Below, piece by piece: positions 7,909 to 14,485 of a stretch of DNA of 35,667 nucleotides (its first letter is position 1; every line of letters starts with the position of its first letter). The notes below the pieces were generated by a model, which did not search any database, had not been told where the DNA came from, and saw nothing but the letters and a program-made list of their open reading frames with translations. Both the position numbers and the translations under genes were made by a program. Source of the stretch: an uncultured Clostridia bacterium (GTDB lineage: Bacteria; Bacillota; Clostridia; TANB77; CAG-508); the NCBI GenBank assembly GCA_948524275.1, contig CAOSLI010000009.1, positions 1 through 35,667 on the forward strand. The letters are read 5' to 3'.

Positions 7909-8334
7909 ATGAATTATGAAGATAAAAAAATTGTGGGAATTATTGCATCAAATGTTGAGCCAGAAGTTGCATTAAATGTAATTGGACATTTAGCAATTTC
8001 AATAGGAAAATATTCTAATGAAGAGATAATGGGAAAATCAATAATAAATGACAAGTCAGGTGTAGAGCATTTAGGAATCAGTCAGTTTCCATTTATAATA
8101 ACAAAAGTAAAATCAGGGAAATTAAGAAATGCAATAGATTCAGCTAAGAAAAATCCTAAATTATTAGTCGCAGACTATCCTAGAGATATGTTAGACACTA
8201 GAACAGATGATGAATTAGTTAAATCTATTCATTCAAAAGAAAATGATAAATTAGAATATTTGGGTGCTGTAATTTATGGAGATACAAAAGATGTGAATGA
8301 AATTACAGGTAAATTTCAATTGTGGAAAGTCTAG
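7909..8334 (+). CDS. DUF2000 family protein
   Basis: This 141-aa protein has the length and motif pattern of DUF2000 proteins, which adopt a peptidyl-tRNA-hydrolase-like fold but have no known activity. Supporting segments are KKIVGIIASNVEPEVALNVIGHLA at the N-terminus (an alanine/glycine-rich strand-helix), HLGISQFPFIITK in the middle and LEYLGAVIYGD near the end. It follows the ACT-domain gene with a GGAG-like ribosome binding site (CAGGAG), so it is the third gene of that operon. ACT plus DUF2000 next to small oxidoreductases is a pairing I recall from other Firmicutes; the functional link is unproven. Confidence 0.75.
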   Translation: MNYEDKKIVGIIASNVEPEVALNVIGHLAISIGKYSNEEIMGKSIINDKSGVEHLGISQFPFIITKVKSGKLRNAIDSAKKNPKLLVADYPRDMLDTRTDDELVKSIHSKENDKLEYLGAVIYGDTKDVNEITGKFQLWKV

Positions 8335-8347
8335 TTGATTTTATAAT
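8320..8347 (+). promoter_or_regulatory. Possible promoter of the PPOX-fold gene
   Basis: TTGTGG (8320-8325, inside the end of the DUF2000 gene) and a perfect TATAAT (8342-8347) are 16 nt apart. Together with the palindrome downstream it suggests that a new transcription unit starts here. Confidence 0.45.
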
Positions 8348-8364
8348 AGGATAAATTAAAAACA

Positions 8365-8391
8365 CAATTTACAATATAATATTGCAAATTG
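8365..8391 (+). promoter_or_regulatory. Palindromic leader site, copy C
   Basis: CAATTTACAAT (8365-8375) and ATTGCAAATTG (8381-8391) form an 11-bp inverted repeat with one mismatch around ATAAT. Its arm length, centre length and position before a start codon are the same as those of copy B. Confidence 0.55.
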
Positions 8392-8406
8392 AGAAAGCGA
8401 GATAGT

Positions 8407-8817
8407 ATGGAAGAAGTTTATAAGTTTCTAAAGGAAAAGACAAAGGTAAATTTTGTAGCAACAATAAATGGAGACAAGCCAAGCAATAGACCATTTGGGG
8501 ATCCAATTTTATTTGATAAAAAAATTTATGTGTTAACAAATGCAAAGAAAAATGTAGCAAAGCAAATACAGCAGAATAATAATGTATGCATAGTTGCATA
8601 TGACGAAACAGATGATAGTTGGATAAGAGTAAACTGCAAGTTAATAGACGATAGTAATAATGTGGCTGCCAAAAAGGCAATAATAAATGAATTTGATTGG
8701 GCGGAGGAAGCAGGATATACATTGGATAATCCTGATTTTAAGGCTTTATATATGACAAATGTATATGCTACTATTTATGATTGTGAAGGAAATGAAATCA
8801 AAAAATATACTTTTTAA
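8407..8817 (+). CDS. Pyridoxamine 5'-phosphate oxidase-fold (PPOX) family protein
   Basis: This 136-aa protein has the split-barrel flavin-binding fold pattern: MEEVYKFLKEK helix, NFVATINGDKPSNRPFGDPI strand pair, IYVLTNAKKNVAKQI, and NVCIVAY. These match small PPOX-family proteins that bind FMN or F420/haem, most without known substrates. ATG 8407 is preferred to the TTG at 8389, which lies at the edge of the leader palindrome; the ribosome binding site (GAAAGCGAG) is weak in either case. A MazG-like gene follows after 32 bases. Confidence 0.75.
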   Translation: MEEVYKFLKEKTKVNFVATINGDKPSNRPFGDPILFDKKIYVLTNAKKNVAKQIQQNNNVCIVAYDETDDSWIRVNCKLIDDSNNVAAKKAIINEFDWAEEAGYTLDNPDFKALYMTNVYATIYDCEGNEIKKYTF

Positions 8818-8849
8818 AAAGAAATAATAAATGTTGAAAGAGGATTAAA

Positions 8850-9188
8850 ATGGAATTAAAAGAAAAATTAGAATTATTAAACGAAAAAAGTTCTGTAGCA
8901 GAAATTCAAAAATATATAGATGACATGAAAAGAGATAGAAAATTTGATGGAATTTCTATAGAAAGAGAAATGATGCTATTTTTAGAAGAATTAGGAGAAT
9001 TGGCGAAAGCAATAAGAAAAAGCACAAAAGGACGTTTAGATGCAAACAAAAAATATGATACTACTGTTGATGAAGAATTGGCAGATTGTTTTATATATTT
9101 ACTTAGTATAGCTAATATGAGTAATATAGATGTTTTTAAAGCATTTAAAGATAAAGAAAGAAGAAATTGTGAAAGAATATGGAGATAA
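8850..9188 (+). CDS. MazG-like nucleotide pyrophosphohydrolase
   Basis: This 112-aa all-alpha protein has the MazG/dUTPase-superfamily metal-binding signature: FLEELGELAKAIRK (EExGEL) followed about 25 residues later by DEELADCFIYLLSIAN (DExxD). Such proteins hydrolyse non-canonical or excess NTPs to NMP and pyrophosphate. A GAGG ribosome binding site (AAAGAGGATTAAA) precedes the ATG. It probably shares a transcript with the PPOX-fold gene. Together with the nearby NUDIX and deaminase genes it fits a nucleotide-pool sanitation theme; that grouping is an inference. Confidence 0.8.
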   Translation: MELKEKLELLNEKSSVAEIQKYIDDMKRDRKFDGISIEREMMLFLEELGELAKAIRKSTKGRLDANKKYDTTVDEELADCFIYLLSIANMSNIDVFKAFKDKERRNCERIWR

Positions 9189-9276
9189 AATGATAACGGT
9201 AATCAGCAGAAATAACGTGTATAACCATTATTTTCAAAAAAATTTGCTAATTTTCGACAAAATTTTGCAAATTCCC

Positions 9277-9305
9277 TTGATTTGGTATGAAAAGTATGCT
9301 ATAAT
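9277..9305 (+). promoter_or_regulatory. Promoter of the AbrB-family gene
   Basis: TTGATT (9277-9282) and TATAAT (9300-9305) are 17 nt apart, with a TGC extended -10 element (9297-9299). It lies 33 bases before the start codon. Confidence 0.75.
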
Positions 9306-9338
9306 AATTTTGTAAAAACAAAATAGGAGGTAATAGTT

Positions 9339-9581
9339 ATGAAGGCTACAGGAATATTAAGAAAGATTGATGGATTAGGAAGAATAGTAATTCCAATGGA
9401 GATTAGAAATAAGCTAAATATTGCAGAAAATGATCCACTAGAAATTCATGTAGAAGGAACATCAATAGTTCTAAAGAAATATGAACCAGATTGTACTTTT
9501 TGCGGAAGTTCTAAAAATGTAGTAGAATTTAAAGACAAAATAGTTTGCGAAAAATGCTTAAAAGAACTTAAGGGCATGTAA
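9339..9581 (+). CDS. AbrB-family transcriptional regulator with zinc-ribbon tail
   Basis: This 80-aa protein has a swapped-hairpin AbrB DNA-binding domain at residues 1-48 (KATGILRKIDGLGRIVIPMEI, shown here as the GLGRIVIP core, then LEIHVEG and IVLKKY), very close to Bacillus AbrB. The C-terminal half differs. It carries CTFCGSS and CEKC, four cysteines spaced like a small zinc ribbon, instead of the AbrB multimerisation domain. AAATAGGAGG precedes the start, and a strong promoter is present upstream. It probably acts as a dimeric or tetrameric transition-state-type regulator; its targets are unknown. It is the only obvious DNA-binding regulator near the palindrome-controlled operons. Confidence 0.85.
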   Translation: MKATGILRKIDGLGRIVIPMEIRNKLNIAENDPLEIHVEGTSIVLKKYEPDCTFCGSSKNVVEFKDKIVCEKCLKELKGM

Positions 9582-9615
9582 TTTTTACATATAAATTAAA
9601 TATTTTGTACAAGTA

Positions 9616-9655
9616 AAGTCTTACAAGGTGAGTAATTGCCAAGTGGGGCTTTTTT
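9616..9655 (+). terminator. Probable terminator after the AbrB gene
   Basis: AAGTCTTAC (9616-9624) pairs with GTGGGGCTT (9643-9651) through several G-U wobbles and is followed by a run of T. The region 9582-9766 holds no gene. Confidence 0.55.
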
Positions 9656-9766
9656 ATATTGTAAATAAATTTTAAATTAAATTGTGTTTATTTTCTTTCA
9701 AATGAATAAAATTCAGTTATTTACTAAAAATAAACGTGTAAAATTTTAGGAGATGAATAAGTCACA

Positions 9767-11344
9767 ATGAGAAAAAAAATATTAGTAATTTTGTTAATTA
9801 TATTTATAATTCAAACTTCAGTATGTATAGCGCCAAATAATAAAGTAAATGCAGACTCATATAGATATGAATATGCTGGTGGAAATATAGCTTATCCAGG
9901 ATATGCGGAAAGAATAAATGCAATAAAGGGCGCTCATCCAAACTGGAAGTTTATTATTATGGAAACTGGACTAGATTGGAATGATGTAATTGCAGCAGAA
10001 TATAGTGGGCATTTTGATAGCCCAAAGAATTTAATTCAAGGAAAAAGTGGCGGATGGATATGTCAGATATGTGGTTCTAAAGTATATGACACTGGAAACT
10101 GGATGTGTGCATCAGAAGCTGCAATAAAGTATTATATGGACCCAAGAAATTGGTTAGTGGATAGTCCATATTTATTTCAATTTTTACAGACAGACTATAT
10201 GGAAACATCGGATAATGATGTTTATTCATCACTTAATGGTTCGTTTTTGTATTCTTGGGAAAATGCATCGATAATAAATAGAGTATGTCGTGAGAAAAAT
10301 TCTAGTCCCTATTTTATAATTGCTAGAATTTTGCAGGAACAAGGAAATGGTGGTGGAATGACTTATAGAATGAGAGACCCAATAACTGGAATTATTTATT
10401 ATAATTTATTTAATATTGGAGCAAGTGGAAATACAGAGGATGAAGTTTATAATAATGCATTTAATAAAGCAAAACAAATGGGATGGGATACTATTGAAAA
10501 ATGTTTATATGGCGGAATTTCCTTCTTGCTTTCATCATATATTGCATACAAGCAAAATACACTATACTTAAATAAATTTGATGTCGAAACATATATGGGA
10601 ACTTATGCAAAACAATATATGCAAAATGTTGAAGCACCAAAGTCAGAAGGATTATCTATGTATAATAAGATGAAGAATGCTAACCTACTAAATAAAAATT
10701 TGACATTTATAATACCAGCATATAAGAATATGCCAAATCTTGCTTGCACATCTCCAGATGTGGCTGGCGAAGCTTATCCTAAAAATATAAGGGTGAAAGA
10801 AGGACACTCAGGAATAATAGTAAGAGCTGGAAGGGCTACAAGTACTTCAGTGTTAGATAGAATAGCTGACAGCAGTGTAAATATTTTATCTGTAGAAAGA
10901 TTTTCTGATGGATGGCATAAGATTGTATTAGAAAATGGCACAGTTGGTTTTGTTAAATTTAATACTGATTATTTAGAAGAAATAAATGATGTTACTAATT
11001 GTTATGAAAGAATGACAATAGTCGATGACGAAATTATTTTAAGGGCTGGTCCTGGCTATGATCAAACAGAAATAACAACATTACAAAGGGGTAATATTAT
11101 AACAAGAATTGATAACTCAGGTAGATACAATTTTGGTGGCAAGATATGGGACAGAGTAATGCTACTAGATGGAAGACAAGGCTTTTTAACAAGAGATAGC
11201 ATAAGTAAAATGACCAATAATGAGCCAGAAAATAACACAATCAAAAATGAGACAATAGAGCAAAATATTATAGATGAAAATATTATTACAAATAACATAG
11301 TTAATGAAATAATAAATAATGAAGTTCGGAAATTATACAAATGA
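9767..11344 (+). CDS. Secreted glucosaminidase-like protein with SH3 domains (5' part of a frameshifted gene)
   Basis: This 525-aa secreted protein starts with a signal peptide (basic RKK, hydrophobic core, cleavage near NADSY). Residues about 35-330 match the clostridial endo-beta-N-acetylglucosaminidase-like region: YPGYAERINAIKGAHPNW, GLDWNDVI, GGWICQICGSKVYD, YYMDPRNWL, and IARILQEQGNGGG with a candidate catalytic Glu. Two bacterial SH3 domains follow (residues about 345-420 and 425-490). It probably cleaves peptidoglycan glycan strands at the cell surface. The frame then runs into an Asn/Glu/Ile-rich linker and stops. The linker continues in the +1 frame into a dockerin domain (11319-11846), so the real product was probably one protein of about 690 residues. 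A single extra base around 11327 would explain the break. Confidence 0.8.
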   Translation: MRKKILVILLIIFIIQTSVCIAPNNKVNADSYRYEYAGGNIAYPGYAERINAIKGAHPNWKFIIMETGLDWNDVIAAEYSGHFDSPKNLIQGKSGGWICQICGSKVYDTGNWMCASEAAIKYYMDPRNWLVDSPYLFQFLQTDYMETSDNDVYSSLNGSFLYSWENASIINRVCREKNSSPYFIIARILQEQGNGGGMTYRMRDPITGIIYYNLFNIGASGNTEDEVYNNAFNKAKQMGWDTIEKCLYGGISFLLSSYIAYKQNTLYLNKFDVETYMGTYAKQYMQNVEAPKSEGLSMYNKMKNANLLNKNLTFIIPAYKNMPNLACTSPDVAGEAYPKNIRVKEGHSGIIVRAGRATSTSVLDRIADSSVNILSVERFSDGWHKIVLENGTVGFVKFNTDYLEEINDVTNCYERMTIVDDEIILRAGPGYDQTEITTLQRGNIITRIDNSGRYNFGGKIWDRVMLLDGRQGFLTRDSISKMTNNEPENNTIKNETIEQNIIDENIITNNIVNEIINNEVRKLYK

Positions 11345-11846
11345 GACTATAGCTAATGAAATACAAAATACAATAATAGAAAATACAATTAATCAAAATA
11401 TTATTGAAGAAGGATCAAATAATAATGTAATCAATGAAAATATAACAGGCGAAGAGAATACGAATCAAAATAATGTAGGAGGAAATATTGGTGATGACAC
11501 AAATGGAGAAGAAAGAAAGTTTTTAATAATATCACCAGAGAAGATGGCTAAAGATTTAGATGGAATAGTTACTAAGGATGGAGTAGAAACTGAAGAAGCA
11601 GGAACAGGATATAAAATAATTATAGATGAAACCCAATATACTATAGTAAAAAGAGGAGATGCAAATGGAGATGGGTATGTAAAAGCAAATGACTATCTAA
11701 TAATTAAAGATTATATAATAGGAAATAAGGCAGTAGTTCTAGAAGATGAGTATTTGCAAGCGGCTGATGTAACAAATGACAAAGCAGTAAAAGCAAATGA
11801 TTATTTAAAAATAAAAGACCATATTATGTATGGAATAGATATTTAA
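11319..11846 (+). CDS. Dockerin type I domain fragment (3' part of the frameshifted gene)
   Basis: This frame continues the Asn/Ile/Glu-rich linker of the preceding gene (NYTNETIANEIQN) and ends in a type I dockerin. Its two calcium-binding F-hand repeats are visible as GDANGDGYVKANDYLIIKDY and AADVTNDKAVKANDYLKIKD. No ribosome binding site stands before the ATG at 11319, and it overlaps the upstream ORF by 26 bases in the +1 frame. Both facts argue that it is the tail of the glucosaminidase protein, separated by an indel (a sequencing or assembly error, or a real mutation) rather than an independent gene. The dockerin would dock the enzyme onto a cohesin-bearing partner at the cell surface. 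Confidence 0.75.
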   Translation: MKFGNYTNETIANEIQNTIIENTINQNIIEEGSNNNVINENITGEENTNQNNVGGNIGDDTNGEERKFLIISPEKMAKDLDGIVTKDGVETEEAGTGYKIIIDETQYTIVKRGDANGDGYVKANDYLIIKDYIIGNKAVVLEDEYLQAADVTNDKAVKANDYLKIKDHIMYGIDI

Positions 11847-11870
11847 AATAAATAGAAAGGAGACATTAAT

Positions 11871-13238
11871 TTGAAAAAAAAGAATAAAATAATAGGATTG
11901 ATAATAGCTTTTGAATTGATATTACAATTAATAATTTGTAATGTAACTGTAAAAGCTGCAGAATATAATTTTAATTTTACAGGAAGTACGACTGCAAATG
12001 TAGGAGATACTGTGACTCTTACTATAACTGCAACGGGTTTAACAGGAAATGTAAAATTAAGTAGTACAAATGCTACTTTAAGTGATTCTCAAAAATGGGT
12101 AGAAAGAAATTCGGTAAGTATAACAGCGAGAATAACTGGGCTTCCTGCAACAATTACAGCAACGCCAGTGGAACTTACTGATAATGATTATAATATTGTA
12201 TCTATTGCTCAAAAGACAGTAACAATAAATGCAAAAACTCCGCCTGTAAGTCAAGAAGGGCAAGGTAGTAACAATGGAAATAACGGAAATCAAGGAGGTA
12301 CGACGAATCAAGGTAGTACAACTAATAATCAAGGGAGTACCACAAATCAAGGTGAATCCAATAATCAAGGGAATAATGGAAATAACCAAAATAACAATGG
12401 AACACAAATAGTAAAGCCAGGCAATAATAATTCACCAAATAACAGTCCACATAATAATGGGCAAGTTGGACAGAACACTAATGGAAATAATTATGGAAAT
12501 AATCAAAATGGAGTAAAATCAAGTAACAACTATTTAAAATCATTATCAGTAAATGTTGGAACACTTAAACCTGAATTTTACAGGGAAACATATGAATATA
12601 CAATTGATAATATAATTGAGAACGAGATAGATGTAACTGCAGAATCGGAGGATGAAAAGGCTTATGTAAATGGAACAGGGACAATTGCACTACAAGAAGG
12701 AAAGAATGTAATTAATATTGAAGTAAATGCTGAAAATAATCAAGTAAGAACTTATACTATAACTGTAAATAAAAAGGAAAATTTAAAAGAATCGGATTTA
12801 AGATTGAAATCATTAGAAATACAAACAATAAATGAAAAAAATGAATTTAAAAATTTGAAAATTGATTTTGAAAAGGAAAAATTTAATTATAATCTAGATG
12901 TTGATGATAATATAACAGATTTAAGTATCTTACCAACAGTAGAAAAAGAAGGAATCATATTTGATATTACAGGAGATAAAAATCTCCTTACGGGAAATAA
13001 TGAAGTAAAAATTACATTGACTAAGCAGGATGACCAAGCAGTAAGAACAGTATATACAATTAATGTAAATAAAAAAGCTAAGCCAATTGTAGAAGTAGGA
13101 ACAAAACCTAAATTAAGTACAAACAATGTGATAATTATTATGGTAATTGTTATAGTATTAGCTGCTATAATAATTGCAACTATAATGATTTTACAAAGAA
13201 GAAAGAAGAAAAAAATTAATAAACATAGCAAAAAGTAG
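11871..13238 (+). CDS. Membrane-anchored surface protein with cadherin-like beta-sandwich domains
   Basis: This 455-aa protein starts at TTG 11871 with AAAGGAG upstream. It has an N-terminal signal peptide (KKKNKIIGLIIAFELILQL...). An Ig/cohesin-like beta domain follows at residues about 32-120 (NVGDTVTLTITATGL, YNIVSIAQKTVTIN). Then comes an Asn/Gly/Gln-rich low-complexity linker (about 125-225) and two cadherin-like beta-sandwich domains (NYLKSLSVNVGTLKPEF... and LKSLEIQTINEK..., each ending in YTI-VNKK). A single transmembrane helix near residues 418-442 and a basic tail anchor it. It lies 24 bases after the dockerin gene. The N-terminal domain might be the dockerin's receptor, but that is speculative; it could equally be a generic adhesion module. 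Confidence 0.7.
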   Translation: MKKKNKIIGLIIAFELILQLIICNVTVKAAEYNFNFTGSTTANVGDTVTLTITATGLTGNVKLSSTNATLSDSQKWVERNSVSITARITGLPATITATPVELTDNDYNIVSIAQKTVTINAKTPPVSQEGQGSNNGNNGNQGGTTNQGSTTNNQGSTTNQGESNNQGNNGNNQNNNGTQIVKPGNNNSPNNSPHNNGQVGQNTNGNNYGNNQNGVKSSNNYLKSLSVNVGTLKPEFYRETYEYTIDNIIENEIDVTAESEDEKAYVNGTGTIALQEGKNVINIEVNAENNQVRTYTITVNKKENLKESDLRLKSLEIQTINEKNEFKNLKIDFEKEKFNYNLDVDDNITDLSILPTVEKEGIIFDITGDKNLLTGNNEVKITLTKQDDQAVRTVYTINVNKKAKPIVEVGTKPKLSTNNVIIIMVIVIVLAAIIIATIMILQRRKKKKINKHSKK

Positions 13239-13305
13239 TAGAAGAGTAATACTAAACTATATATAAAATGACCATAAATTAGTAAAGTAAATGTAAATTT
13301 TTCTG

Positions 13306-13334
13306 TTGACAACTTTACATAATTATGATATTAT
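13306..13334 (+). promoter_or_regulatory. Strong consensus promoter before the 110-aa gene
   Basis: TTGACA (13306-13311) and TATTAT (13329-13334) are 17 nt apart, 37 bases before the next start codon. Confidence 0.75.
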
Positions 13335-13370
13335 ATATATATCCCAAAAATATATAGTGAGGTGACTTTT

Positions 13371-13703
13371 ATGAAGTGGGAAAAGAAGTTTGATTTACGC
13401 TGCGATGGGGACGTAGTATGGGCTGAGTACGAGCGGAAAAGAATGTACCGTCTAAGATTTTTGACAGGTGTAGAAGCGGAGACATTTGTAAAAGCCTTTA
13501 AATCTGCCCAAACTGAAATCGAGAAGTATGGAAAGCTTCAGACGAAAATTACGATTGCTGCGAACGCTAGCAGCGATACGCACATTAAGTTTTCTTTCAT
13601 GGGAAAGGATAGAACAACTCGTATGTGCTGTGAGTTAGAGTCTATAAACGAAATGCTGTCATTTTATAGACGGCTGAGGAGTCAGATTTTAACTTATTCG
13701 TAA
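13371..13703 (+). CDS. Hypothetical 110-aa protein of unusual composition
   Basis: I do not recognise this protein. ATG 13371 (MKWEKKFDLRCDGD) is chosen because GTGAGGTGA stands just upstream; the GTG at 13362 lies within that ribosome binding site. The product is a basic alpha/beta protein: strands WAEYERKRMYRLRFL, then a helix AETFVKAFKSAQTEIEKYG, strands TKITIAANA and IKFSFMG, and a C-terminal arginine-rich helix. There is no signal peptide or membrane segment. It has its own consensus promoter and terminator, so it is a monocistronic unit. Codon use (CGC, CGG, GCG, GAC) is clearly more GC-rich than in its neighbours, which suggests recent acquisition. Confidence 0.65.
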   Translation: MKWEKKFDLRCDGDVVWAEYERKRMYRLRFLTGVEAETFVKAFKSAQTEIEKYGKLQTKITIAANASSDTHIKFSFMGKDRTTRMCCELESINEMLSFYRRLRSQILTYS

Positions 13704-13765
13704 ACCAAGCATTTGAGAACAATCTCACTGCTGGATGTCCATAACAATGGAAACTAGCAAAAAAG

Positions 13766-13791
13766 GCCATCTCATATGAGGTGGCTTTTTT
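13766..13791 (+). terminator. Rho-independent terminator
   Basis: GCCATCTCA (13766-13774) pairs with TGAGGTGGC (13777-13785; one G-U pair) and is followed by six T residues. It separates the 110-aa gene from the rimP operon promoter. Confidence 0.85.
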
Positions 13792-13803
13792 CTGTAAAAA
13801 CTA

Positions 13804-13832
13804 TTGACAGTTGTGGATTTAAAGTGTATAAT
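13804..13832 (+). promoter_or_regulatory. Promoter of the rimP-nusA-infB operon
   Basis: Perfect TTGACA (13804-13809) and TATAAT (13827-13832) boxes are separated by 17 nt. They lie about 120 bases upstream of rimP. Confidence 0.85.
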
Positions 13833-13855
13833 AATTATATAGCATAAGAGAGAGC

Positions 13856-13882
13856 AAAGAGTGGAAGCAAATTCCACTCTTT
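13856..13882 (+). promoter_or_regulatory. Leader hairpin of the rimP operon
   Basis: AAAGAGTGGA (13856-13865) and TCCACTCTTT (13873-13882) form a perfect 10-bp stem with a 7-nt loop and a short T-rich tail. It sits in the 5' leader and could be an attenuator. That would fit autoregulation by NusA, known in other bacteria; this part is an inference. Confidence 0.55.
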
Positions 13883-13954
13883 CATTTAGCTTAAATTTTA
13901 GGATAATAGGTGTAAAATGCTATAATTATAAGATATAAAAAGAAAGTGAAAGAT

Positions 13955-14416
13955 ATGACTAGTTTAGAAAACAAGATAGCAGAAAGTATAAGGCCAATAG
14001 TAGAAGATTTAGGGTATGAACTTTATGATGTAATTTATGAAAAGGAAGGAAAAGATAACTATTTAAGAGTTTTCATAAATAAAGAGGATGGAATAAGCTT
14101 AAATGACTGTGAGAATGTTAATAATAGTATTACAGACTTGCTTGATGAAGAAGACTTTATAAAGTCTGCATATTTTTTGGAAGTATCATCAACTGGAATT
14201 GAGAAAAGATTAAGAAGTAATGAACATCTAGAAAAAAGTAAAGGAGATAAAATTGAAGTACATCTTTACAAAATGCAAGATAAGCAAAAAATTCTTGTTG
14301 GAATACTAAAAGATTTTAGTGATAGTCAAATTATAATTGTTGTACATAATAAAGAATCTATTATAGAAAGAAGTAACATATCTTTGATAAAAACAGTTTA
14401 TGACTGGGATTGCTAA
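13955..14416 (+). CDS. rimP: Ribosome maturation factor RimP
   Basis: This 153-aa protein assists late assembly of the 30S subunit. The N-terminal domain shows IRPIVEDLGYELYDVIYEKEG and the typical LRVFINKEDGISLNDCENVN segment. The family's SSPG motif appears as SSTGIEKRL, followed by a C-terminal SH3-like barrel (KIEVHLYKMQ...ILVGIL...). Length is normal. ATG 13955 is chosen because GAAAG lies 8 bases upstream; GTG 13946 would have no room for one. It is the first gene of the nusA operon, the standard Firmicutes order. Confidence 0.93.
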   Translation: MTSLENKIAESIRPIVEDLGYELYDVIYEKEGKDNYLRVFINKEDGISLNDCENVNNSITDLLDEEDFIKSAYFLEVSSTGIEKRLRSNEHLEKSKGDKIEVHLYKMQDKQKILVGILKDFSDSQIIIVVHNKESIIERSNISLIKTVYDWDC

Positions 14417-14485
14417 ACATATGATGATTTTAAACAGATTTATTATAAAAAGAGATAAAAACTAAATGAAAGGAATGATAAGAAA

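Noticed and set aside
9231..9275. TTTGC/GCAAA-rich stretch before the AbrB promoter as a fourth copy of the leader palindrome
   Set aside because: The arms are not in inverted order with a 5-nt centre and it lies upstream of the promoter, unlike copies A-C.
9190..9315. 42-codon ORF after the MazG-like gene with a GGAGAT ribosome binding site
   Set aside because: It runs through the AbrB promoter and encodes a composition typical of untranslated AT-rich DNA; no family resemblance.
12280..12500. Repetitive Asn/Gly/Gln-coding stretch that could suggest a CRISPR-like or tandem array
   Set aside because: Repeats are short, irregular and in frame with the surface protein; they encode a flexible linker. 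No CRISPR array is present in the window.
12887..13312. 141-aa minus-strand open frame opposite the surface protein
   Set aside because: Its hydrophobic appearance comes from reading the complement of Lys/Asn-rich codons; no start signals.
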